DNA of 14,687 nt from Deltaproteobacteria bacterium RIFCSPLOWO2_02_56_12 (lineage in GTDB: Bacteria > Desulfobacterota > Binatia > UBA9968): NCBI GenBank assembly GCA_001799045.1, contig MGRY01000132.1, positions 1 through 14,687 on the forward strand. The letters are read 5' to 3'. The position numbers and the translations under genes were made by a program. Positions 1 through 6,856 of the stretch are shown piece after piece; position 1 is the stretch's first letter; every line of letters begins with the position of its first letter. The notes below the pieces were generated by a model. That model was not told the DNA's origin. It ran no database searches and saw nothing but the letters and a program-made list of their open reading frames with translations.

Positions 1-2341
1 CCTCACCTTTAACCTTCCCTGCCACAGACTCTACCCAGATCTCGTCTCCATCTCTGATCCCCTTGCGCTGGCCCGTCTCAGTGTTGATGAGAATTTTATA
101 AGCATAGGGATTGTGCTCAGCTAAATCGTTCAGCCACGGGTTCTGTGTGGTGATCGAAAGGCTGTGAAAGGGAATCTTAAAGTTCACGACAAAGAGGTCG
201 TGAGAAGGCGTGCCATCATTGTACGCGGGACAAGGTCTCCAGTCGGGCACGGCTTGATAATCAGCAGTGTCCCACTCCCGCCCCATCTGAGCGGCTACCT
301 TGGCAACGGATTTCTTCGCCCTGAGCATGTTCTCAAAATAGACGGGGAAGCGGGGACGGATAAACGGACCGGGATACTTCTCCTCGACGGAGCGGGGCAC
401 CTTGTGATAGCCGTTCTTCTTAAACCATTCGATCCCCTGCTCCGGGCCGAATAACGATTTGGTCCAGGAATCGTAAATCTCGTTCATAGTGTAGCGCTTT
501 GCCGGATCCAGCTTATACGGGTCCTTTATCCCCAGTGTCACATTCAAGAGTTTATAGACATCTCCCACAAACCCCATGCGGTCGGCGACCTCCATGAGCA
601 CATCAATCCAGCGTCTCGCCTGTCCCACGGGCTCAACCACAGGCTGTCTCAACCCCCAATAAAAATAGCCGGTCGCAGGACTCATGGTATGGCTCGGGCG
701 GTTGGGAAAAAGATCGAACCGCTCCAGAAAATGGGCTTCGGGCATGACCAGATCTGCCAGCTCAGCCACTTCGTCCAGGTGCGTGCTGAAGGTCGCTATA
801 AAAGGTATTTTCTTAATCGCTTCCGCGGTGATCTCAGGATTGACATTGTTCATCATCAAATTGCGCCGGCAAACAATCAGAACTTCCGGCTGATAGTCGA
901 GGCCAAACTCCTTGGGATCCTGAAGGTTGATTTGGTACATGGGACTACGGTTCGTAGTGATAGGAAAGAGTTGGTGCAGCCCCAGATCATCGGGAGCCCT
1001 CTCCTCGAAGTCGTAGTATTTCGCCCCGTGTCCGATAGCTGATGGCGGAGTGATGAGACCCTCCACTGTCTGGCCTGGCATCCAGCGGCCGGATGGACCG
1101 ACAAGATTGGGCCCTCGATGCGCCCCAGGAACATAAAAGGCCCCGACGATCATGTTCAATACCTGCACGGACAGGGCTGCATGCGCCCCATGTTTATGGG
1201 CTCCGGCGCCACGGTAGATATTAACCGCCACCGGACGGTAGGGGAGCGATTTGCCATCAATCATGATGGTGGAGCCGATCCTGGCTGCCGCACCGAACTC
1301 CTTCGCAATGCGCCGGATATTATCTGCAGGTATGGTAGTGATCGAGGCTGCTTTTTCAGGGGTGTAGCTCTTGACATGTTCCTTTAAGGCCTGAAAGGCC
1401 GTGCGGCATTTCTCCCCGCCGGCAACGAACGATCCCTCGAGAGCCGGCTCGATATCAGCCTGATCGAACGGGACAGCTCCTTCGGTGCGCAAATCCCACA
1501 CTAATGGTTTTCCACGGGGCCCCTCCTTTAGATAGCTCCCGTCCTCTCCAACAAGGTAAGGGCCATTGGTCCTCCGGCTTAAAAATTCCCGGTCGTAGCA
1601 GCCCAGCTCGTTGAGCAAAACATTGATAAGACTTAAAATGAATGCCCCAGCGGTCCCCGGGCGAATCGGCACCCATTCGTCTGCCTTCGCCGCTGCGTTG
1701 GTCCCAACCGGGTCCACGACCACCACGCGCATCCCGCGTTTGCGCGCCTCGGCCATCTTCCGCGCCGTCACATTGGCATTGAGACCGGCCATGAAACCCT
1801 GTTGGTTCCCAAGCAGGATAGCGTAATTGCAGTAATCGAGATCAAAGTCCGAGTGAAACGCTCCGTTGGTCAGATACATCGATGAGTGAAGGTAGTTGCC
1901 ACAGTAGTAGCCAACCCAGTCTGTGTTCGGTGTGCCGAAGGCGATCCCCCAGGCCGGGCGGATGAAGTAAGAGAGGGCGATCTGGTCAAAGCTGGAAACC
2001 ACCAGTTTGCGCGGGTCTTTCTCCCGGACCTCGGTTAGCTTATCTATCAAAATCTCCAGCGCCGTCTCCCACGAAATCTCCTCCCACTTGGGATCTACGC
2101 CAATCCCCTTCTCTGGATTGGTCCGTTTAAGGGGAACCTTCACCCTAGACGGATCGTAAAGACCTATCAGTGCTGCCTGACCTTTGGCACAAAGATGCCC
2201 CTCGCTCGCCGGACAGTCCGGATCCCCTTCTACTTTTACCAAAACCCCATCCTTACGGTGCGCAAGGATGCCGCAGGCAGCAAAGCACATATCACAGACA
2301 CTGTGGATCCAGACATCTTCGTTCTCTCTAGGTGCAATCAC
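1..2341 (-). CDS. Molybdopterin oxidoreductase A (DMSO-reductase superfamily), C-terminus beyond window
   Basis: Partial gene; 780 codons are open from a GTG at 2341 to the left edge, and about 65 residues are missing by comparison with copy B. The N-terminus has the 4Fe-4S ligand set C16-x2-C19-x3-C23 ... C51. The likely Mo/W ligand is C147 in a YYCGN motif, as in cysteine-ligated members such as acetylene hydratase. Bis-MGD binding regions follow (VVVVDPVGTNAAAKADEWVP; NLMMNNVNP; the C-terminal NPWLNDLAEHNPYAYKI segment). There is no twin-arginine signal, so the enzyme should be cytoplasmic. The GTG start is chosen because AGGAGG lies six bases upstream; it sits 2 nt after the MoaD-like stop, so the two are translationally linked. 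No Fe-S electron-transfer or membrane subunit is visible. The substrate is unknown; acetylene hydratase-like or Psr/Phs-like chemistry are only analogies. The family call is firm. Confidence 0.9.
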   Translation of the reverse strand, partial: MIAPRENEDVWIHSVCDMCFAACGILAHRKDGVLVKVEGDPDCPASEGHLCAKGQAALIGLYDPSRVKVPLKRTNPEKGIGVDPKWEEISWETALEILIDKLTEVREKDPRKLVVSSFDQIALSYFIRPAWGIAFGTPNTDWVGYYCGNYLHSSMYLTNGAFHSDFDLDYCNYAILLGNQQGFMAGLNANVTARKMAEARKRGMRVVVVDPVGTNAAAKADEWVPIRPGTAGAFILSLINVLLNELGCYDREFLSRRTNGPYLVGEDGSYLKEGPRGKPLVWDLRTEGAVPFDQADIEPALEGSFVAGGEKCRTAFQALKEHVKSYTPEKAASITTIPADNIRRIAKEFGAAARIGSTIMIDGKSLPYRPVAVNIYRGAGAHKHGAHAALSVQVLNMIVGAFYVPGAHRGPNLVGPSGRWMPGQTVEGLITPPSAIGHGAKYYDFEERAPDDLGLHQLFPITTNRSPMYQINLQDPKEFGLDYQPEVLIVCRRNLMMNNVNPEITAEAIKKIPFIATFSTHLDEVAELADLVMPEAHFLERFDLFPNRPSHTMSPATGYFYWGLRQPVVEPVGQARRWIDVLMEVADRMGFVGDVYKLLNVTLGIKDPYKLDPAKRYTMNEIYDSWTKSLFGPEQGIEWFKKNGYHKVPRSVEEKYPGPFIRPRFPVYFENMLRAKKSVAKVAAQMGREWDTADYQAVPDWRPCPAYNDGTPSHDLFVVNFKIPFHSLSITTQNPWLNDLAEHNPYAYKILINTETGQRKGIRDGDEIWVESVAGKVKGE

Positions 2342-2343
2342 TT

Positions 2344-2643
2344 TCAACCTCCTTCCGGCGGATAGACCCCCACCACCACGCTGACCTTCTCTCCACTCCC
2401 TAACTTGGTCTCAAAGCCCTCTAGTTGGGCGATGTCGCAATCGTTCACGCACACAAGGGCAGTGGAGCGAAGCTCACCAACGCCCCTGAAGACACTCGAG
2501 CGAAAGGGATCGCCATGCCTTTCAGCAAGTCGCGCAAGAAGCTCACCAACCGTTGTCCCTGAAGTTATTTCTAGCTCTTCTTCCCTGCAGCCAATGACGT
2601 TTCGAACCAGACCAAGATAGGAAACATGAACGCGCGCTTCCAT
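2344..2643 (-). CDS. MoaD/ThiS-like sulfur carrier protein
   Basis: A 99-residue beta-grasp protein of MoaD size. It has the usual internal pattern (EITSGTTVGELLARLAERHG near residues 25-44, and VCVND near 64-68) and ends exactly in PPEGG. The terminal Gly-Gly is the hallmark that is adenylated and thiocarboxylated to deliver sulfur for the molybdopterin dithiolene. It is followed after 2 nt by the GTG of Mo enzyme A. A sigma-54-like promoter lies upstream (2670-2685). The Shine-Dalgarno of this gene itself is weak. Position inside a Mo/W-enzyme operon suggests a dedicated cofactor-maturation partner rather than the housekeeping MoaD; that role is inferred. A ThiS or other sulfur-transfer role cannot be excluded. 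Confidence 0.85.
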   Translation of the reverse strand: MEARVHVSYLGLVRNVIGCREEELEITSGTTVGELLARLAERHGDPFRSSVFRGVGELRSTALVCVNDCDIAQLEGFETKLGSGEKVSVVVGVYPPEGG

Positions 2644-2669
2644 AAAAAGTCAAACTCATTCGGCTTATA

Positions 2670-2685
2670 CGCAAATGACATGCCA
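2670..2685 (-). promoter_or_regulatory. Sigma-54 (-24/-12) promoter P1 for the MoaD-like gene and Mo enzyme A
   Basis: Read on the minus strand the element is TGGCATGTCATTTGCG. It matches the sigma-54 consensus TGGCACG-N4-TTGCW at every fixed position except C to T at the sixth base and the final W. Predicted transcription start is near 2659, about 16 nt before the ATG at 2643. The same element recurs at P2 and P3. Confidence 0.72.
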
Positions 2686-2756
2686 GCGCCACTTGGCCCA
2701 TCCCCCCCTACAACCTTAAGGCAGAACCTCCTTATTCCAGGAAGTAAGAAAAGGGA

Positions 2757-2778
2757 GCAGGATTTTTCCTATTCCTGC
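2757..2778. promoter_or_regulatory. Dyad GCAGGA-N10-TCCTGC, candidate upstream activator site
   Basis: Perfect 6-bp inverted repeat roughly 100-120 bp upstream of the P1 start site, the usual distance for an enhancer-binding-protein site. It could equally be a chance hairpin; no copy of it was found near P2 or P3. Confidence 0.25.
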
Positions 2779-2833
2779 AACTAGACCGTGCAAGTGCAAT
2801 TAGAAAGATTGATCAAAGCAAAGGTAAACGACA

Positions 2834-2854
2834 ACCTCAGAGGTGAACGCGTTC
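2834..2854. promoter_or_regulatory. Two abutting perfect palindromes (ACCTCAGAGGT and GAACGCGTTC)
   Basis: ACCTCAGAGGT (2834-2844) and GAACGCGTTC (2845-2854) lie side by side, just past the stop codon of Mo enzyme B and about 175-195 bp upstream of P1. They may be regulator sites for P1. No U-tract follows that would make them a terminator for gene B. Rest of 2644-2874: no gene seen. Confidence 0.25.
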
Positions 2855-2874
2855 TTAGCTTCCTTGCTTTTTTC

Positions 2875-5412
2875 TCAAGCAGCCCGTGAGACCTTTACCC
2901 GGATACATGAGTCCACCCCCGTTGAGACCGGATCGATTCTCTCTAAAGAGATCGGCAACAGAGTGTTGAAATGAACTCCTTTTCCTTTGGCGATCGGTTT
3001 GCCGGTCGCCCAACTGCCAAACACCCCCGCGATGCCCACAACCTCCGGATGAATGCACTCGGTGAGCTTCGCCTCACCCTTGACCTTGCCTGCCACAGAC
3101 TCTACCCAGATCTCGTCGCCGTCTTTTATCCCCTTACGCTCGCCTGTCTCTGTGTTGATGAGAATTTTATAAGCATAGGGATTATGCTCGGCCAGATCGT
3201 TCAGCCACGGATTCTGCGTGGTGATCGAGAGACTGTGAAAGGGAATCTTGAAGTTCACGACGTAGAGGTCGTAGGGAGGCGTGCTATCATTGTACGCGGG
3301 ACAAGGCTTCCACTCCGGCAACACCTGATAATCTCCCGTATCCCACTCCCGCCCCATCTGGGAGGCCACCTTGGCAACGGATTTCTTTGCCCTGAGCATG
3401 TTCTCAAAATAGACGGGGAAGCGGGGACGGATAAACGGACCGGGATACTTCTCCTCGACGGAGCGGGGCACCTTGTGGTAACCGTTCTTCTTAAACCAAT
3501 CGATCCCGCGCTCCGGACCAAATAAAGACTTCGTCCAGCGATCGTACATCTCCTCCATCGTATAGCGTTGACTGGGGTCCAGCTTATACGGATCCTTGAT
3601 CTCCCATTTTACGTTCAAGAGCTCGTAGACATCGCCCAGAAATCCCATGCGATCGGCAATCTCGAAAAGCACGTCAATCCAGCGTCTCGCCTGTCCCACG
3701 GGCTCAACCACAGGCTGTCTCAACCCCCAATAGAAATAGCCGGTCGCTGGACTCATGGTGTGAGTAAGAACGTTAGGAAAAAAGTCCAGTCGTTCCAGGG
3801 AATGGGCTTCGGGCAAGACCAGGTCTGCCAGCTCCGCCACTTCGTCCAAGTGGATGCTGAAGGTCGCTATGAAGGGGATCTTCTTAAGCACCTCAGCCGT
3901 AATCTCAGGATTGACATTATTCATCATCAAATTACGCCGACAAACAATGAGTACCTCGGGACTATAAGGAAGCCCAAACATCTTCGGGTCCTGAAGGTTG
4001 AGCTGATTCATAGGGCTGCGGTTGGTGCTGATGGGAAAGAGTTCATGGAGCTCCATACCTTCCGGCTTTCTCTCCTCGAAATCGTAGTATCGCGCCGCTC
4101 GGCCGATGGCTGAGGGCGGGGTAATGAGACCTTCAACCGTCTGGCCTGGCATCCAGCGGCCGGATGGACCAACGAGATTGACGCCCCGGTGCCCTCCGGG
4201 AACATAATAAGCGCCCACCACCATGTTGAGCGTCTGCACGGACAGGGCCGTGTGGGTGCCATGTTTATGAGCTCCAGCGCCACGGTAGATATTAACCGCC
4301 ACGGGGCGGTAAGGGAGCACCTTGCCATCAATCATGATGGTGGAGCCGATCCTGGCTGCCTCACCAAACTCCTTCGCAATGCGCCGGATAGTATCGGCTG
4401 ATATCGTCGTGATCGGCGCGACCCGCTCCGGCGTATACCTCTTCACATGCTCCCTTAGGGCCTGAAACGCCGGCTGACACTTCTCGCCGCCTACTTCAAA
4501 CGAGCCCTCAAGCGCCGGATCAACCTCACCCTGATCGAATGGCACTGCCCCCTCACTCTTCTGATCCCAAATCAGAGGCTTACCGTTTGGACCCTCCTTG
4601 AGATAACTCCCATCCTCCCCTACCAGGTAAGCAGCATTGGTCCTGTAACGCAAAAATTCCCGATCGTAGCAACCCATCTCGTTCACCAGCACATTGATGA
4701 GACTTAAAATGAATGCCCCATCGGTCCCCGGACGAATCGGGACCCATTCGTCCGCCTTCGCCGCTGCGTTGGTCCCAATCGGGTCCACGACCACCACGCG
4801 CATACCCCGCCTGCGCGCTGCGGCCATTTTCCGCGCCGTCACATTGGCATTCAGCCCCGCCATAAAACCCTGCTGGTTCCCAAGCAGGATAGCGTAATTG
4901 CAGTAATCCAGATCAAAGTCCGAGTGAAACGAACCATTGGTCAAGTACATCGAAGAGTGGAGGTAGTTGCCGCAGTAGTAGCCGGTCCAATGGTGATTGG
5001 AGGTGCCGAAGGCCAAGGCCCAGGCTCCGCCGATGAAATAGGTGCTCGCAATGTGATCGAAGTTGGAGATCAGCAGCTTGCGGGGATCCTGCTCCCGCAC
5101 CTTGGTTAGCTTCTCTACCAGAATTTTGAGCGCCGTTTCCCAGGAAATCTCCTCCCACTTGGGATCTACACCAATCCCCTTCAGCGGATTGGTCCGCCTA
5201 AGCGGAACCTTCACCCGCGACGGATCATACACCCCTATCAACGCCGCCTGCCCCTTCGCGCAAAGATGCCCCTCGCTCGCCGGACAGTCCGGATCCCCCT
5301 CTATCTTCACCAAAACCCCATCTTTTCGGTGCGCCAGAATCCCGCAGGCGGCAAAGCACATATCACAAACACTATGTATCCATACGTCCTCTTTCACTAT
5401 AGGCGCTACCAC
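2875..5412 (-). CDS. Molybdopterin oxidoreductase B (DMSO-reductase superfamily), complete paralog of A
   Basis: Complete 845-residue enzyme. 4Fe-4S cysteines are C16, C19, C23 and C51; the candidate Mo/W ligand is C147 in YYCGN. Nucleotide-binding loops of the bis-MGD cofactor and the C-terminal cofactor-capping domain are present. There is no Tat or Sec signal, so it should be cytosolic. An upstream in-frame GTG at 5445 gives a longer frame, but AGGAGG lies six bases before the GTG at 5412, inside that extension, and copy A starts at the equivalent codon; 5412 is therefore preferred. It follows the SBP-fold gene by about 60 nt containing a palindromic repeat. It is about 84% identical to A by hand count, with the difference concentrated just before C147. 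It has no redox partner subunit nearby, so it may work with a soluble acceptor or catalyse a non-redox reaction, as acetylene hydratase does. Confidence 0.92.
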   Translation of the reverse strand: MVAPIVKEDVWIHSVCDMCFAACGILAHRKDGVLVKIEGDPDCPASEGHLCAKGQAALIGVYDPSRVKVPLRRTNPLKGIGVDPKWEEISWETALKILVEKLTKVREQDPRKLLISNFDHIASTYFIGGAWALAFGTSNHHWTGYYCGNYLHSSMYLTNGSFHSDFDLDYCNYAILLGNQQGFMAGLNANVTARKMAAARRRGMRVVVVDPIGTNAAAKADEWVPIRPGTDGAFILSLINVLVNEMGCYDREFLRYRTNAAYLVGEDGSYLKEGPNGKPLIWDQKSEGAVPFDQGEVDPALEGSFEVGGEKCQPAFQALREHVKRYTPERVAPITTISADTIRRIAKEFGEAARIGSTIMIDGKVLPYRPVAVNIYRGAGAHKHGTHTALSVQTLNMVVGAYYVPGGHRGVNLVGPSGRWMPGQTVEGLITPPSAIGRAARYYDFEERKPEGMELHELFPISTNRSPMNQLNLQDPKMFGLPYSPEVLIVCRRNLMMNNVNPEITAEVLKKIPFIATFSIHLDEVAELADLVLPEAHSLERLDFFPNVLTHTMSPATGYFYWGLRQPVVEPVGQARRWIDVLFEIADRMGFLGDVYELLNVKWEIKDPYKLDPSQRYTMEEMYDRWTKSLFGPERGIDWFKKNGYHKVPRSVEEKYPGPFIRPRFPVYFENMLRAKKSVAKVASQMGREWDTGDYQVLPEWKPCPAYNDSTPPYDLYVVNFKIPFHSLSITTQNPWLNDLAEHNPYAYKILINTETGERKGIKDGDEIWVESVAGKVKGEAKLTECIHPEVVGIAGVFGSWATGKPIAKGKGVHFNTLLPISLERIDPVSTGVDSCIRVKVSRAA

Positions 5413-5436
5413 TTTTAGCCTCCTTTCGGCTGATAG
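5410..5436 (-). pseudogene. MoaD tail remnant and duplicated leader of Mo enzyme B
   Basis: The 27 bases ending in the GTG of B match the corresponding bases before A (2339-2365) with only four differences. In the MoaD frame they read Y-Q-P-K-G-G-stop (stop TAA at 5415-5417), against Y-P-P-E-G-G-stop in the intact gene. Homology ends abruptly upstream of this. It is best read as the last codons of a lost MoaD copy kept because they carry the Shine-Dalgarno. Confidence 0.6.
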
Positions 5437-5444
5437 GGAAACCA

Positions 5445-5477
5445 CGTAGAAACGCGGCAGGAGCCGCGCATCCTACG
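5445..5477. repeat. 33-bp imperfect palindrome, REP-like intergenic repeat
   Basis: CGTAG and CTACG outer arms and CGCGGC/GCCGCG inner arms (5453-5468) enclose a 4-base loop. It covers the stop codon of the SBP-fold gene and ends beside the duplication scar. It shares the 13-mer GTAGAAACGCGGC with the hairpin at 12237. It might act as an attenuator or mRNA-stabilising stem between the SBP-fold gene and Mo enzyme B; no long U-tract follows. Confidence 0.55.
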
Positions 5478-6414
5478 GTCTTTCAACTTTCCGTAGGGCT
5501 TCTTGGGCGTATTCGGAGCGTAAAATCCTATCCACAGTCATCGCTGGCGAAATCCTCCTTGCTAATTTCTCCTCATCCAGGATGACTTGCAGCCCGGCAA
5601 CATTTATAGAGCCATTCGCGGGGATGCCCGGAATCAAGGGGTACTCCTCCTCCCACATGCCCTGATCCATATCTTGTTCAAATTCCAGATCGGAGGCTTT
5701 GATAATCGCCATCATTTCGGGATGGTTTTCAGGATTTTTCATGAAGCGATAGCCCTGGATAAGCCCTGCTAAAAAACCGACAACCGTTCCCCGGTTCCTC
5801 TCCAAGAAAGAGCCTTTTACCGCAATTGCCCGCAACTGGTAACCGTTGGGCAGGTATTCTTCCAGGTCCGCCAAGATGGGATAGCCGGCCCGCTTGAAAT
5901 CGTTGGCATAGGCCTTATGAGCGATACGCGCATGGATTTCGCCCCGATCCAATTTTGGGGCTATGGATCTAAAAGATGAAGCCCCTGTATGGGGGATAAA
6001 AATCACATCCCCATCAGGCTCCATGCCGGCCTTTTTCAGGATCATCGAACTCATGGTCAACGCCACTCCATTGGGTTCCCTGAGACCGACCTTCTTACCC
6101 CTGAGATCAGTGACAGAGCGGATCTCTTTCGCGCCGACGAAGATCCCTGGGTAGGTATTGAGGAAGCCCCCGATGAGAAAAACCTCTTCTCCCCGATCTC
6201 TGGCCTGTAGCGCTACAGGTGTCTTCAGATCAATCACAATGTCGATCTCATCCTCGATCAGGGCTTGCAGACTCTTTAGATCGGTACCGGTAGCTGAGAT
6301 CTCTACTTCCAGGCCCTCTTTCGCGAAATAACCCTTAGCATTGGCCACCGTGGGCGCAACGCGATGGAAAAGATGGTAGTGACCTGCGGCAACTTTAAGC
6401 TTTTTGTTCGCCAT
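5473..6414 (-). CDS. Substrate-binding-fold protein (NMT1/TauA/SsuA-like) lacking a signal peptide
   Basis: 313 residues with the two-lobe periplasmic-binding fold of NMT1/THI5-like and TauA-type proteins. The N-terminal strand is followed by VANAKGYFAKEGLEVEI (near 23-39), then a SVTDLRGKKVGLREPNG hinge (near 99-115). The N-terminus begins MANKKLKVAAGHYHLFHRV: no hydrophobic signal and no lipobox, so it is predicted cytosolic. There are no cysteines, so it lacks the CCCFC motif of eukaryotic THI5 HMP-P synthases. No ABC permease or ATPase is nearby. SBP-fold enzymes without signals do exist (MqnA/MqnD, 4,5-dihydroxyphthalate decarboxylase), so an enzymatic or ligand-sensing role is possible. 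The start at 6414 is supported by AAGGTG upstream. It is first gene of the minus-strand unit and sits behind sigma-54-like promoter P2. Fold is confident; function unknown. Confidence 0.8.
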   Translation of the reverse strand: MANKKLKVAAGHYHLFHRVAPTVANAKGYFAKEGLEVEISATGTDLKSLQALIEDEIDIVIDLKTPVALQARDRGEEVFLIGGFLNTYPGIFVGAKEIRSVTDLRGKKVGLREPNGVALTMSSMILKKAGMEPDGDVIFIPHTGASSFRSIAPKLDRGEIHARIAHKAYANDFKRAGYPILADLEEYLPNGYQLRAIAVKGSFLERNRGTVVGFLAGLIQGYRFMKNPENHPEMMAIIKASDLEFEQDMDQGMWEEEYPLIPGIPANGSINVAGLQVILDEEKLARRISPAMTVDRILRSEYAQEALRKVERP

Positions 6415-6441
6415 CTTTCACCTTATCAGGCTTTTTAATTA

Positions 6442-6457
6442 GGCAAATAACATGCCA
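6442..6457 (-). promoter_or_regulatory. Sigma-54 (-24/-12) promoter P2 for the SBP-fold gene and Mo enzyme B
   Basis: The minus strand reads TGGCATGTTATTTGCC, differing from P1 at two bases only and matching TGGCA-N6-TTGC exactly. Predicted start of transcription is near 6431, about 17 nt before the ATG at 6414. Confidence 0.75.
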
Positions 6458-6770
6458 CTGCATTTTTCTCCTGACCTCTTAACTCTAGATACAGCCATGC
6501 TCACCCGATGATCTGGGCAGATCCGTTGTCGGCAAAATAGCGCATGACGCCGGAAGAAAATCTTCTGCCTGCCCTCTAGGGGAACAGACCTTGGCAGTCT
6601 TATCCTACACCGCAGAGCATCTCACGGTTTTCGACACAGGCATTCTCACTCTCTCAAGTAAGAAAACTCAGCGGCTTTTTCTTAATTTCAGTAAACGTTG
6701 GGGCCGATTTTCCCTTTGTTTCGTCTTTCATTACAAATTAATCAAGGGAACTCAAGAGAGAAGTCTCCCA
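6458..6770. other. Divergent intergenic control region between P2 and P3
   Basis: About 310 bases without a convincing gene lie between two divergent sigma-54-like promoters. This is where shared enhancer-binding-protein sites would be expected. Small dyads seen: GATCT-N4-AGATC (6510-6523), GAAGA-AAA-TCTTC (6553-6565) and CCC-TCTA-GGGG. The 11-mer AAGTAAGAAAA (6656-6666) also occurs upstream of P1 (2742-2752). None can be called a binding site from sequence alone. Confidence 0.4.
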
Positions 6771-6786
6771 TGGCATCAAAATTGCT
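6771..6786 (+). promoter_or_regulatory. Sigma-54 (-24/-12) promoter P3 for the radical SAM gene
   Basis: TGGCATCAAAATTGCT matches TGGCA-N6-TTGCW. The -12 GC is at 6784-6785, predicting a start near 6797 and a leader of about 60 nt before the ATG at 6857. A perfect palindrome, TTACTAGTAA (6789-6798), lies at the predicted start site. Confidence 0.7.
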
Positions 6787-6856
6787 TCTTACTAGTAAAT
6801 TTAAGGCATTGATTATCCATGCATCATGTAATATTATTCGTTGCTGGAGGTGAAAA

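Noticed and set aside
2971..4113. Long plus-strand open frames (184 and 181 codons) opposite Mo enzyme B, with a similar one opposite enzyme A at 164-454
   Set aside because: They are antisense to well-recognised enzyme genes and recur in both copies only because the sense sequences are homologous; no Shine-Dalgarno or domain is seen.
5413..5445. Longer start of Mo enzyme B at the GTG at 5445
   Set aside because: The extension contains the Shine-Dalgarno used by the GTG at 5412, and the equivalent start is used in copy A.
5473..6414. ABC-transporter periplasmic binding protein or THI5-type HMP-P synthase
   Set aside because: No signal peptide, lipobox, permease or ATPase, and no cysteines for the CCCFC motif; kept as an SBP-fold protein of unknown function.
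6591..6812. 73-codon plus-strand open frame in the divergent region
   Set aside because: No Shine-Dalgarno and no recognisable features; it overlaps promoter P3 and lies in an evident regulatory region.
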